This document shows positions 33,775-42,863 of a DNA stretch of 64,000 nucleotides, piece after piece; within the stretch, counting starts at the first letter, position 1; every line of letters begins with the position of its first letter. The position numbers and the translations under genes are program-made. The stretch is from Sphingomonas hankookensis (lineage in GTDB: Bacteria; Pseudomonadota; Alphaproteobacteria; Sphingomonadales; Sphingomonadaceae). The stretch lies in the NCBI RefSeq assembly GCF_022664465.1, contig NZ_JAKREV010000001.1, forward strand, positions 682,001-746,000, given 5' to 3'. The notes under the pieces are model-generated. The model searched no databases and was not told the origin of the DNA. It saw only the letters and a list, made by a program, of their open reading frames with translations.

Positions 33775-34374
33775 ATGTCCAGTCTCGTGATCGTCGTCGA
33801 CACACAGGCCGATTTCATTCTGCCCGACGGGGCGCTGCCGGTGCCGGACGCGACCGCGATCGTCGAACCGCTCGGCGCGTGGCTGGCCGGTCGCACGGCG
33901 GCGGATACCGCGGCGATCGTCTTCACTTTCGACACCCATTTCGCCGACACCTATCCATCGAGCGCGGAGGCGGCGCTGTTCCCGATCCACTGCGTCAAGG
34001 GGACGCCGGGATGGCGTAACCTGTTCGATCCGCAGGCGATCGATCCGGCGATCCCGTGCCGCACGCTCGAAAAGGGCGTGTTCGACATGTGGGCGGAGCC
34101 GGAACTGACGCTGCACGACCCGCACGGCGTGGTATCGCCCGCGCCGCGCGATCCATTCTTTGAGGAGTTGCGCGCAGGCGGTGTGGACCGGGCGATCGTC
34201 GTCGGCGTCGCGGCAGACTATTGCGTCCGCTGGGCGATCGACGGCCTGGTCGCGCGCGGATTTTCGGTCGCGGTTCCGGCCGGCCTGACAAGGGGAATAG
34301 ACCGTCCGATCGGGCGCGTGCTGGAAGAGGATTTTTGCGGGAAAGCGGTCTTGCTTTGCGGACCGGATCGTTAA
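33775..34374 (+). CDS. pncA: Nicotinamidase (isochorismatase-like hydrolase)
   Basis: A 199-residue cysteine hydrolase. The catalytic triad is Asp in VIVVDTQADF (residue 9), Lys in LEKGVFDMW and Cys in VAADYCVRWAIDG. The metal site is likely DTHFADTYPSS. It should deamidate nicotinamide to nicotinate, the substrate of PncB. The family also contains other amidohydrolases, but the NrtR-controlled location supports PncA. A GAGGGAGATG stretch provides the ribosome binding site. Confidence 0.9.
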   Translation: MSSLVIVVDTQADFILPDGALPVPDATAIVEPLGAWLAGRTAADTAAIVFTFDTHFADTYPSSAEAALFPIHCVKGTPGWRNLFDPQAIDPAIPCRTLEKGVFDMWAEPELTLHDPHGVVSPAPRDPFFEELRAGGVDRAIVVGVAADYCVRWAIDGLVARGFSVAVPAGLTRGIDRPIGRVLEEDFCGKAVLLCGPDR

Positions 34375-34469
34375 CTCAATCTATCCAACTACTTACTAGG
34401 ATTCCCCCAAGCGCTTGTGATAGGTGCAAACGATCCTTACGATGCACGGATCGGAAAAGGGGTCCGTTG

Positions 34470-35099
34470 ATGCCGCATATTCTCGTCGCCGACGACCATC
34501 CGATGTGCGCTACGGCGCTCGGTATGGCGGCGCGGGCGACCGATCCGACGATCACCAAGGACTGCGTCACGACGCTGGCCGAGGCGGAGGCGCTGGTTCG
34601 GCAACGGGATTATGACCTGATCCTGCTCGACCTGATGTTGCCTGACGTACAGGGCTTTGCCGGGCTGGCGCTGCTGCGCGCGATCCGCCCGTCGGCGAAG
34701 ATCGCGATCGTATCGGGTCGCGAGGAACCGACGGTGGTGGCACAGGCACGGGCGCTGGGTGCGCAGGGGTTCATCCCGAAATCGTCGACGATCGACCAGA
34801 TGATGGCCGCGCTGCGATCGCTGCTCGCCGGCAAGACGTGGGTGCCGGAGGGCATGGAGGAAGCCGCGCAGGACGATCCGCGCGTCGACGTGGCCCAACG
34901 GATGGGGACGCTGTCGATCGCGCAGTTGCGGGTGCTGCGTGCCATCGTCAACGGGCATCAGAACAAGCAGATCGCCTATGACCTGCAACTTGCCGAACCG
35001 ACGGTGAAGTCGCACCTCTCCGCGATCTTCCGCAAGCTGGGCGTCAGCAACCGGACGCAGGCGGTGCTGGCGCTACAGGCGTTCGACCCGGAAGGGTAA
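34470..35099 (+). CDS. NarL/FixJ-type response regulator
   Basis: A 209-residue response regulator. The receiver domain has acidic residues DDH near residue 8, phospho-acceptor Asp54 (LLDLMLPD) and Lys in FIPKSST. The C-terminal LuxR-type helix-turn-helix carries LSIAQLRVLRAIVNGHQNKQIAYDLQLAEPTVKSHL split over the usual helices. It is convergent with, and 30 bases from, a large hybrid kinase, its likely partner. A CAAGCGCTTG palindrome lies about 60 bases upstream, possibly its own control site. Confidence 0.92.
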   Translation: MPHILVADDHPMCATALGMAARATDPTITKDCVTTLAEAEALVRQRDYDLILLDLMLPDVQGFAGLALLRAIRPSAKIAIVSGREEPTVVAQARALGAQGFIPKSSTIDQMMAALRSLLAGKTWVPEGMEEAAQDDPRVDVAQRMGTLSIAQLRVLRAIVNGHQNKQIAYDLQLAEPTVKSHLSAIFRKLGVSNRTQAVLALQAFDPEG

Positions 35100-35129
35100 G
35101 CCCGCCCGGATCACCCGGCCCGGATCGGA

Positions 35130-38100
35130 TCACGATGTCGCCGCCATGGCGGTACGTGCGGCATCGATCACCAACTGCGCCGACCGGTCGACCCGGTCGA
35201 TGATCGCCGGATCGACCGACGCCCCGTCGGAGATACCCTGTATCGCGCGCAAGGCATCGACCAGATCGGCCGCGCCCATGCTGGCGGCGGCACCCTGCAA
35301 CCCATGCGCTTCCCGCCGGGCAAGGCCGTTGCGACCATGTTCCAGCAGCACCCGCAGCCGCGGGGGCACGCGCCCGGCATCCTCAATCAGTAATTGCAGC
35401 AGCGTATCGCGCTGTTCGCTCCCCAGCGCATCGGTCAGGGCACGAACGCGATCGGGATCGATCGCGGCCCGCGGCGCGAGCGGCAAACGCACGCGCGGCA
35501 GGTCCTGCGCGATCCTGCCGACCAGTTCGCCCAGCCGGGCCATGTCGACCGGTTTGGCCAGCACCCCGTCCATCCCCGCCTGAAGAATTTCGGCACGGGT
35601 TTCGCTCGACTGATCGGCGGTGATGGCGTGGATCGGCACGGTAGCCCCCGCCCCGCTCCACGCCCGGATCGCCCGCGCCGCCGCCATCCCATCCATGACC
35701 GGCATCTGCACGTCCATCAGTACCAGATCGACCGGATTGCCGGCCGGCGCCGTCACATATTCGACGGCGCGGGCACCGTTTTCGACCGTTACGACCCGGT
35801 GGCCCAGCCGACGGACGATCTCGGCGATCAGATAGCGGTTGGTGTCGTTGTCCTCGGCGACCAGGACGGTCGCGACGGGCATCGGGTCCGGCGCAGGGCC
35901 GGCATCGGGTCCGGGCGACGACGGCACCGTCGTCTCCATTCCGTTACTAACGGCCGCCGGCAGCGGTAGTTCGAACCAGAAGCGCGACCCGCTGCCCGGA
36001 CGACTGGCGACATGAATCCTGCCGCGCATCGATTCCACCAGCATCCGGCTGATGCTGAGCCCCAGCCCGGTGCCGCCATAGCTGCGCGTCGTCGACGCAT
36101 CGGCCTGCACGAACGGTTCGAAGATCGCGTCCAGCCGGTCGCTGCGGATACCGACGCCGGTATCGGCCACCTCGAAATGCCACAACTCGCCGCCCTCGCG
36201 GGACGCGGTGATGCGGATCGACCCGGCGCGGGTGAACTTTACCGCATTGCCGACCAGATTGGTGAGCACCCGTTGCAGCCGCGCCGGGTCGCCGATCACG
36301 CGGCCTGCCGCCGCATCGAGTTCGAGCGTCAGGTCATGGCGCCGGGCCTCGACGGTGAACAGGCCGACCACCGTTTCCAGCAGCGCCTTCGGTTCGAAGA
36401 CGATCGCCTCGGGATTGTCATGCCCCCCTTCCAGCTTGGAAAAGGTCAGCACGTTGTCGACGATATGCGACAGCGTCCGCCCGGCCTTTTCCAGCGAATC
36501 CAGATGCCGCATCCGTTCGGTCCGGTCGGGCGTGTCGCGCAACAGCTGGACCGCGGCGAGGATCGAGGTCAGCGGCGTCCGGATCTCGTGGCTGATCGTG
36601 GCGGTGAAGGTCGCCTTGGCCGCCAGTGCGCGTTCGGCCTCCTCGCGTGCGGCACGCAGATCGGTCATCGCCGCGACCTGTTCGGTAATGTCCTGCAACA
36701 CGCCGAACAGGCTGACGATGCCGGCGCCCGGCGCGGATTCGGCCTGCCCCCGCGACCGGACCCAGCGGAGCGTGCCGTCGCCGCGCACGATCCGGGCGTC
36801 GAATTCGAACGCCCCGCCCGAAGTGATGACCGCGCCCAGCCGTTCGCGGACCATCGCCCGGTCTTCGGGGTGATAATAGTCGATCGCATCGGCGATCCGC
36901 GGCACCTCGCCATCGACGACGCCGTGAATGCGGAACACTTCGGTCGACCAGAATAGCCGCCAGTCGGCCAGATCCAGCCGCCAGTGACCGATGCCCGCGG
37001 CGCTTTCCGCCATGCCGAGCAGGCGCTGCTGCTCCTCCAGCTTGTCGATCGATACGATCGCTTCGGTCTCGGCATCACGGCGGGTGGCGATGTCGCGAAT
37101 CGAGCCGATCATCTCCAGATTGTCCGCGCCGTCGCCGACCAGCCGGAACGCCCCTTCCAGCCACAGATAATGCCCTTCGCGGTGGCGCATGCGATACCGG
37201 AACACGACCCCGCCGTCGTCCGGCGTCAACGATTCGAGACAGCGGCGCACCCGGTCGCGATCGTTGGGATGGATCGCCGAATACGGGCTCTTGCCGACCA
37301 GTTGTTCGGGGCGATAGCCGAGCAATCGTTCGGCGGCGGGCGAGGCGTAGCGACGCAGCCCGTCCACCCCCAGCCGCACGATCAGATCGGTCGAATGATC
37401 GGTCAGCAGTCGCAGCTGGCGTTCGTTGTCGCGGATTTCCTTCAGTGCCAGCGACTGTTCGTAGAGCAGCGCGGCGACGGTGAACGAGGCGAGCGTGAAG
37501 ATCGCGCAGAACAGCTGCAGCAACAGGATACGGTCGGGCAGGTTCGGCAGGATCGCCGCGATCGGGCCTACGCCGTGCATCGTGCAGGCGAACGCAATGC
37601 CGCTGACCGTCAGCGTCGCTGCGGTTGCCCCGGCGAACCGGTACAGCAGCGCGGCGAACACGCCGCACGGCATCACCAGGAACAACACCGGATAGGTATT
37701 GAAGGCGAAGATCAGCCCGGTGAACAGCGCGGTCAGCACGATCACGACGGCGATCGCCGGTGACAGCAGCCTGATTTCTTCCGACACCGCCCGGCGGCTC
37801 GCCTTCAGCGCGGGCAGCAGCACGATCATTCCCATCGCGCCGCCGGCGAACCAGCGGACGAAGGCATCGAACGTCACGGTCTCAGCGAATATCAACCGTG
37901 CGACGCCGAACATGGCGGTGCCGGCCAGCGCCCCGACGATCGAAGTGCCGACGACGGTGAAATAGCCGCGCAACAGGCGCGGATCGGGCCGTGCGAGGCG
38001 CAGCAGGGTCGCCACGATCGCCGTCTGGAGCGTGTCGACGAGGATATAGACCGCCGTCTGCAGCGTGATCGTGCCGATTACCGGGACTGCCGCGGCGATA

Positions 38101-38357
38101 CCCATCGCCGTGACCGCCAGCAGCAGGGGCCATGCGCGCGGCGGATACCGGATCAGCGCCGCCACCGCGATCGGCGTCGCGGGCCATAGCGGGGCGACAT
38201 AGCCGAACGAGGGTTTCGACCAGAAGAGCAGCGCGGTGACCGCGCAGATGACCGCCCCATAGCCGAGCAGGCAGCCGGCCGTTCGGAGCCAGAGACACCA
38301 ATCCGCCGCGGAACGCTCGGTCATCATGGCAGACGATGTTCCCGACTCATCGGCCAT
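35130..38357 (-). CDS. MASE1-PAS hybrid sensor histidine kinase with REC and Hpt domains
   Basis: A 1075-residue membrane hybrid kinase. Eight or so N-terminal helices (about 25-300) form a MASE1 sensor, followed by two PAS domains (about 315-430 and 440-560). The HisKA phospho-site is ISHEIRTPL (His590). The ATPase has NLVGNAVKF and GGTGLGLSISR. A receiver domain has Asp882 (VLMDVQMPVMDG). An Hpt domain has His1018 in EAHGLQGAAASMGA. The His-Asp-His chain needs an external response regulator, and the NarL-type protein next door fits. ATG at 38357 is used; a TTG two codons upstream also fits. The signal is unknown. Confidence 0.92.
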   Translation of the reverse strand: MADESGTSSAMMTERSAADWCLWLRTAGCLLGYGAVICAVTALLFWSKPSFGYVAPLWPATPIAVAALIRYPPRAWPLLLAVTAMGIAAAVPVIGTITLQTAVYILVDTLQTAIVATLLRLARPDPRLLRGYFTVVGTSIVGALAGTAMFGVARLIFAETVTFDAFVRWFAGGAMGMIVLLPALKASRRAVSEEIRLLSPAIAVVIVLTALFTGLIFAFNTYPVLFLVMPCGVFAALLYRFAGATAATLTVSGIAFACTMHGVGPIAAILPNLPDRILLLQLFCAIFTLASFTVAALLYEQSLALKEIRDNERQLRLLTDHSTDLIVRLGVDGLRRYASPAAERLLGYRPEQLVGKSPYSAIHPNDRDRVRRCLESLTPDDGGVVFRYRMRHREGHYLWLEGAFRLVGDGADNLEMIGSIRDIATRRDAETEAIVSIDKLEEQQRLLGMAESAAGIGHWRLDLADWRLFWSTEVFRIHGVVDGEVPRIADAIDYYHPEDRAMVRERLGAVITSGGAFEFDARIVRGDGTLRWVRSRGQAESAPGAGIVSLFGVLQDITEQVAAMTDLRAAREEAERALAAKATFTATISHEIRTPLTSILAAVQLLRDTPDRTERMRHLDSLEKAGRTLSHIVDNVLTFSKLEGGHDNPEAIVFEPKALLETVVGLFTVEARRHDLTLELDAAAGRVIGDPARLQRVLTNLVGNAVKFTRAGSIRITASREGGELWHFEVADTGVGIRSDRLDAIFEPFVQADASTTRSYGGTGLGLSISRMLVESMRGRIHVASRPGSGSRFWFELPLPAAVSNGMETTVPSSPGPDAGPAPDPMPVATVLVAEDNDTNRYLIAEIVRRLGHRVVTVENGARAVEYVTAPAGNPVDLVLMDVQMPVMDGMAAARAIRAWSGAGATVPIHAITADQSSETRAEILQAGMDGVLAKPVDMARLGELVGRIAQDLPRVRLPLAPRAAIDPDRVRALTDALGSEQRDTLLQLLIEDAGRVPPRLRVLLEHGRNGLARREAHGLQGAAASMGAADLVDALRAIQGISDGASVDPAIIDRVDRSAQLVIDAARTAMAATS

Positions 38358-38420
38358 GCTCAATCGTCCGTTGGGTGCAGCGATCGATTGCTGCCGGGCG
38401 GAATTCCGTTCGGCAAGGGA

Positions 38421-39521
38421 TTATTCGTCGCTCGATCCGGGTTCGGGCACCGGACGATGACCGCTTCCCGCCCATCGTGCCGCGAACAGGCGGCCCGCCA
38501 ATGCCGGCAGTCCCGGCCGCAGGAACAACCAGTCGCGGATCGCGGGCCCCGGTGCCGCGCCGATCACGCGCTTGTAGCCGCTGTCGCCTGCGCCCCAGTC
38601 GACGCGGTCGATCCCCTCGCGCAGCCCGCGTTCCAGATTGCGATAATAGAGCAGCTTGCCGGGCGAATGCTTGGCGAAGCGCGTGTCGTAGCTGTTGGCG
38701 ATCGCATATTTCAGCGGACCGGCGTTCAGGTCGAACGAAAAGGCGGCGGGCTGACCGTCCATCCGCAGCAGCGCGGCCCACATCATGTCCGCCAGCACCG
38801 GGTCGCGCGCCGCCGCGCGCCAGAAACGACCATGGCCGGTGTCGGTGAACTTGGCGTCGCTGCCATCGGTCCGGGTGCCGATCCAGCTGGCGGATTCGAT
38901 CGCCGCCAGCCCGTCGAACACCGCGTCGGTCCACCCGTCGCCATGGACGAACGACCAGTCGGGCGCGCCGACCGTCGCCAGATGCTTTTCGTTGAAGCGG
39001 TTCTTGCGCAGGGTCGAATTGCGCGGCCAGCCGCCCTCCGTTCGCAGCGCCGCCATGTCGAGCAGATAGCTGTCGGCGATGAAGCGCGGCAATGCGCGCC
39101 ACCCCGCCGCTTCGACCGCCGCCAACAGGCCGACGAGCAACGGATCGTCGTCATAGACCGGCCCCAGCCGGAACCCCCGCACCGCGCGCCCCGCGCCGTT
39201 CAGCAGCGCACTGAAATCGTCGTGATCGGCGTGCCGTGCCACCGGACCGCTGCGAAACGGCCAGTAGCAGCCCGGAACCTGCCCCAGCGTGAGGAGCGCC
39301 GGTCCCAGCCCGACCAAGGGCAACGCGATCGTCGCCGCCCCGTCGCGTTCGACCAGCACGGTGCGCGCCATGCCGCCATAGCTGTCTACCGCAGCGGCAA
39401 ACCATTGGCGGCGCAGGAAGCCATGCGTGTCCATCGCCGCCGTCGCCACGCCATCGATCGCATCGGACAGGCCGGCGACGATGCGCGCATGGGGCCGGGA
39501 AGCGGGTGCGGTCGAGGACAT
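38421..39521 (-). CDS. GNAT family (BioF2/CelD-like) acetyltransferase
   Basis: A 366-residue protein with the BioF2-like acetyltransferase-6 domain. The segment LRKNRFNEKHLATVG near 170 is the typical helix. The GNAT core follows with DPVLADMMWAALLRMDGQPAAFSFDLNAG split across strands, then YDTRFAKHSPGKLLYY and AGDSGYKRVIG. Such proteins (CelD, FemAB-like) often act in extracellular polysaccharide or peptide acylation. Substrate unknown. It shares the minus strand with the hybrid kinase gene. Confidence 0.82.
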   Translation of the reverse strand: MSSTAPASRPHARIVAGLSDAIDGVATAAMDTHGFLRRQWFAAAVDSYGGMARTVLVERDGAATIALPLVGLGPALLTLGQVPGCYWPFRSGPVARHADHDDFSALLNGAGRAVRGFRLGPVYDDDPLLVGLLAAVEAAGWRALPRFIADSYLLDMAALRTEGGWPRNSTLRKNRFNEKHLATVGAPDWSFVHGDGWTDAVFDGLAAIESASWIGTRTDGSDAKFTDTGHGRFWRAAARDPVLADMMWAALLRMDGQPAAFSFDLNAGPLKYAIANSYDTRFAKHSPGKLLYYRNLERGLREGIDRVDWGAGDSGYKRVIGAAPGPAIRDWLFLRPGLPALAGRLFAARWAGSGHRPVPEPGSSDE

Positions 39522-39642
39522 GCCACTGCCCTTGCCACGAACCCATTACGATACGGTAGCGATAACGATCGTCCGAACCGGACGACTTCCCGCAAACTTG
39601 CAGCCCCTTGTCCCCATCCGGCCCGCGCGGCATACCGACCGG

Positions 39643-40104
39643 GTGGAATTCGAACCTGTCCTGTCGACCGTAGCCAAGACGATCCAGACCGCGATCGCGC
39701 CCGTATTCCTGCTGGCCGGGATCGGCGCGATCCTGAACGTCATGGTCGGCCGCCTCGCGCGGATCGTCGACCGTGCGCGCGACCTCGAACGGCTGCATCC
39801 CAGCTCGACCGGCCCGGAACATGCGCGCCATGTGTTCGAGCTGCGGCTGCTCGACCGGCGCATCCGGATCATCAACAATTCGGTGTTCCTCGTCGTGTTG
39901 TCGGCGGTGGCCAACTGTACCGTCGTCGCGATGCTGTTCATCGCCGAGCTGCTCGACCTCGGGCTGGGCAAGGCGGTGGCGATCTGTTTCATCCTGTCGA
40001 TGCTGCTGCTGATCGGCGGGCTGGTCTGGTTCCTGTTCGAGGTGCGGCTGTCGGTCTATGCCATCCGGGTGCGCGCCGAACTGCTGGAACGCGAGCGGGC
40101 ATGA
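39643..40104 (+). CDS. DUF2721 family membrane protein
   Basis: A 153-residue protein with three hydrophobic helices. The DUF2721 pattern is visible in TIQTAIAPVFLLAGIGAILN, then VGRLARIVDRARDLE, the LRLLDRRIRIINNSVFLVVLSA core and a final IRVRAELLERE tail. No ATG fits the family start, so GTG at 39643 is chosen. The longer frame upstream would run into the divergent gene. It is coupled by ATGA to the next gene. Function unknown. Confidence 0.82.
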   Translation: MEFEPVLSTVAKTIQTAIAPVFLLAGIGAILNVMVGRLARIVDRARDLERLHPSSTGPEHARHVFELRLLDRRIRIINNSVFLVVLSAVANCTVVAMLFIAELLDLGLGKAVAICFILSMLLLIGGLVWFLFEVRLSVYAIRVRAELLERERA

Positions 40105-40502
40105 CGCCGCGGCGCGAACGCACGCTGTTGCAGGCGGTCGTCGCGTTCACCTGCCTCGTGCCGCTATCGGCGTCGCTGGCCGGCATCATCGGCGGCGCGG
40201 CGTGGCTGCAGCCGGCGCCGGCGACCGATATGGACAGCCATTTCCGCTATCTGTCGGGCCTGTTCCTCGGCATGGCGATCGGCTTCGTCAGCTGTATCCC
40301 CGGCATCGAACGCAAGGGGGGGCGCTTCCGGTTGCTGGGGCTGATGGTCGTGATCGGCGGGTTCGCGCGGCTGTGGTCGCTGGCCGCGACGGGCGCGCCA
40401 TCCACGTCCCACCTGACCGGGCTGTGCATCGAACTGATCGTCGTGCCGCTGCTGCTGGGATGGCAGGCGCACGTCGCGAGACGGTACCGGCAGGGCGACT
40501 GA
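40101..40502 (+). CDS. DUF4345 family membrane protein
   Basis: A 133-residue protein with four hydrophobic helices. DUF4345 features are DSHFRYLSGLFLGMAIGF, the SCIPGIERKGGRFRLLG loop and the ending LLLGWQAHVARRY. Family function is unknown. The ATG overlaps the DUF2721 stop, so the two are made together and may form a complex. Confidence 0.85.
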   Translation: MTPRRERTLLQAVVAFTCLVPLSASLAGIIGGAAWLQPAPATDMDSHFRYLSGLFLGMAIGFVSCIPGIERKGGRFRLLGLMVVIGGFARLWSLAATGAPSTSHLTGLCIELIVVPLLLGWQAHVARRYRQGD

Positions 40503-40675
40503 TTCGCCCGCAGCCGCCACGCCGGCGATCAAAAAAATGAATTGATGTTCCTGCTTTATTCGCTTGCATTTCCCGGAGGCGGCGGAGGTCCGCGCGTCGC
40601 GCGGGACCCGTCGCTGCTTGTCCCCCGGTTCCGGCGCGCAACCGAAATTTAGCCGCTTGCGCATGGCGCCATTTG

Positions 40676-40721
40676 CTACAATTAGTAGGGGCGACGGCGG
40701 ATCGACCGCTACAAATAGTAT
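40676..40721 (+). promoter_or_regulatory. Pair of putative NrdR boxes upstream of nrdA
   Basis: Two similar dyads, CTACAATTAGTAG (40676) and CTACAAATAGTAT (40709), lie 33 bases apart, about three helical turns. NrdR sites before ribonucleotide reductase genes typically occur as such tandem pairs of CTA/TAG-type palindromes. They end 141 bases before the nrdA start. The remaining part of 40503-40862 shows no gene. Confidence 0.55.
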
Positions 40722-40862
40722 TCATCCCGATCGACGCCGCGCCACGACATCCGTGCCGATGGCAGCCGTTCGGACCGGTTGCGCGTCACGAACGGTGGTC
40801 GCGGGCCATATTTCAGCGACGGGGACGACATGCTCCGTCCGCAGACAGGGGGAACGGGGACG

Positions 40863-42761
40863 ATGACCTTCCAGGACAGTCAGGATGCCCAGATGAACGA
40901 GCTGCAATTCGCCGATCCGGCGCCCGCCGAAACCCCGCCCGCGCGCACCAGCCGCACGGTCGATGCCCAGTTGCACGCGGTCGAGGTCGACCATTCGCGC
41001 GACGCGCGGCTGACCGATTTCGGCAAGGATACGCTGAAGGACCGCTATCTGCTGCCGGGCGAATCGTACCAGGACCTGTTCGTGCGCGTCGCATCGGCCT
41101 ATGCCGACGATGCCGACCATGCGCAGCGGCTGTACGACTATATCTCGAAGCTGTGGTTCATGCCCGCCACCCCGGTGCTGTCGAACGGCGGCACCGGACG
41201 CGGCCTGCCGATCAGCTGCTACCTCAACTCGGTCCCCGACAGCCTGGAAGGCATCGTCGAAACGTGGAACGAGAATGTGTGGCTGGCGTCGCGCGGCGGC
41301 GGCATCGGCACCTATTGGGGCGCGGTGCGCGGCATCGGCGAACCGGTCGGCCTGAACGGCAAGACCAGCGGCATCATCCCGTTCGTCCGCGTTATGGATT
41401 CGCTGACGCTCGCGATCAGCCAGGGCTCGCTGCGTCGTGGCTCGGCGGCCTGCTATCTCGACATCAGCCATCCGGAGATCGAGGAGTTCCTCGAAATCCG
41501 CAAGCCCAGCGGCGACTTCAACCGCAAGGCGCTGAACCTGCACCATGGCGTGCTGATCCCCGACGCGTTCATGGAAGCGGTGCGCGATGGTGCGGAATGG
41601 CCGCTCAAGAGCCCGAAGGACGGGTCACAGCGCGCGGTCGTCGATGCGCGTTCGCTGTTCCAGAAGCTGGTCGAAACCCGCCTGGCGACCGGCGAGCCGT
41701 ATATCGTGTTCAGCGACCATGTGAACAACACGATGCCCAAGCATCACCGCGACCTGGGCCTGAAGGTATCGACGTCGAACCTGTGCAGCGAGATCACGCT
41801 GCCGACCGGCAAGGATCACCTCGGCAACGACCGCACCGCCGTGTGCTGCCTGTCGTCGCTGAACCTCGAAACGTGGGACGAATGGAACGGCGACAAGCGC
41901 TTCATCGAGGACGTGATGCGCTTCCTCGACAATGTGCTGACCGACTATATCGAGCGGGCGCCGGACGAAATGGCGCGGGCGCGCTATTCGGCGGAGCGCG
42001 AACGGTCGGTCGGCCTGGGCGTCATGGGCTTCCACTCGTTCCTGCAGGCGCGCGGGCTGCCGTTCGAAGGGGCGATGGCCAAGGCGTGGAACCTGAAGAT
42101 CTTCCGCCACGTCAACGCGCAGGTGAACGAAGCGTCGATGCACCTCGCCAACGAGCGCGGCCCCTGCCCCGATGCGGCCGATATGGGCGTGATGGAGCGG
42201 TTCAGCTGCAAGATGGCAATCGCGCCGACCGCGTCGATCAGCATCATCTGCGGCGGCACCAGCGCCTGCATCGAACCGATCCCGGCGAACATCTATACCC
42301 ACAAGACGCTTAGCGGCTCGTGGTCGGTCAAGAACCCGTATCTCGAAAAGCTGCTGATCGCGAAGTCGAAGAACAGCGACGCGGTGTGGAACACGATCCT
42401 CGAGCGCGGTGGGTCGGTCCAGCATCTCGACTTCCTGAGCCAGGAAGAGAAGGACACGTTCAAGACCAGCTTCGAGATCGACCAGCGCTGGCTGCTCGAA
42501 CTGGCCGGCGACCGCGCGCCGTTCATCGATCAGGCGCAGTCGCTGAACCTGTTCATCCCGGCCGATGTCGAGAAGTGGGACCTGCTGATGCTCCACTATC
42601 GCGCATGGGAACTGGGCATCAAATCGCTCTATTACCTGCGGTCGAAGTCGGTGCAGCGCGCCGGGTTTGCCGGCGGGGTCGAGGCGGACAATACGTCGGA
42701 GCTGGCCAAGTTCGATCTGGGCGAGACGACCGATTATGACGAGTGTCTGGCTTGCCAATAA
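40863..42761 (+). CDS. nrdA: Ribonucleoside-diphosphate reductase class Ia, alpha subunit
   Basis: A 632-residue catalytic subunit that reduces ribonucleotides to deoxyribonucleotides. Active-site cysteines are seen in PISCYLNSV, STSNLCSEI (thiyl radical) and AVCCLSSLNL. The C-terminal reductant pair is in DECLACQ. The N-terminus carries no ATP-cone; the recognisable core starts within about 70 residues, so the protein is 130 residues shorter than E. coli NrdA. Start ATG at 40863 is preferred, though 40830 and 40893 are possible. Its stop codon lies within a perfect hairpin. The beta subunit is 1.3 kb downstream. Confidence 0.95.
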   Translation: MTFQDSQDAQMNELQFADPAPAETPPARTSRTVDAQLHAVEVDHSRDARLTDFGKDTLKDRYLLPGESYQDLFVRVASAYADDADHAQRLYDYISKLWFMPATPVLSNGGTGRGLPISCYLNSVPDSLEGIVETWNENVWLASRGGGIGTYWGAVRGIGEPVGLNGKTSGIIPFVRVMDSLTLAISQGSLRRGSAACYLDISHPEIEEFLEIRKPSGDFNRKALNLHHGVLIPDAFMEAVRDGAEWPLKSPKDGSQRAVVDARSLFQKLVETRLATGEPYIVFSDHVNNTMPKHHRDLGLKVSTSNLCSEITLPTGKDHLGNDRTAVCCLSSLNLETWDEWNGDKRFIEDVMRFLDNVLTDYIERAPDEMARARYSAERERSVGLGVMGFHSFLQARGLPFEGAMAKAWNLKIFRHVNAQVNEASMHLANERGPCPDAADMGVMERFSCKMAIAPTASISIICGGTSACIEPIPANIYTHKTLSGSWSVKNPYLEKLLIAKSKNSDAVWNTILERGGSVQHLDFLSQEEKDTFKTSFEIDQRWLLELAGDRAPFIDQAQSLNLFIPADVEKWDLLMLHYRAWELGIKSLYYLRSKSVQRAGFAGGVEADNTSELAKFDLGETTDYDECLACQ

Positions 42762-42778
42762 GCCTCCGGCTTATTGGC
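42754..42778 (+). terminator. Perfect hairpin over the nrdA stop codon
   Basis: GCCAATAAGCC and GGCTTATTGGC are perfect 11-base complements with a 3-base loop. The TAA of nrdA lies in the left arm. No T tract follows. It may mark the end of the nrdA message or be a processing or stabilising element. Confidence 0.55.
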
Positions 42779-42806
42779 CCGTCTGACGGCGTGGCGGTAC
42801 AGCGCT

Positions 42807-42863
42807 AATCCCTCTCCCATCGGGAGAGGGAGGGAGCCGCGAAGCGGCGGAAGGGTGAGGGCG
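42807..42863. repeat. Left 57-bp terminal inverted repeat of the DUF559 cassette (family D)
   Basis: Reverse complement of 43246-43302 at 54 of 57 positions. Two internal hairpins are visible: CCCTCTCCC-3-GGGAGAGGG and CCGC-3-GCGG. The mismatches between the two copies all fall in the hairpin loops. It ends directly at the DUF559 start codon. Confidence 0.9.
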
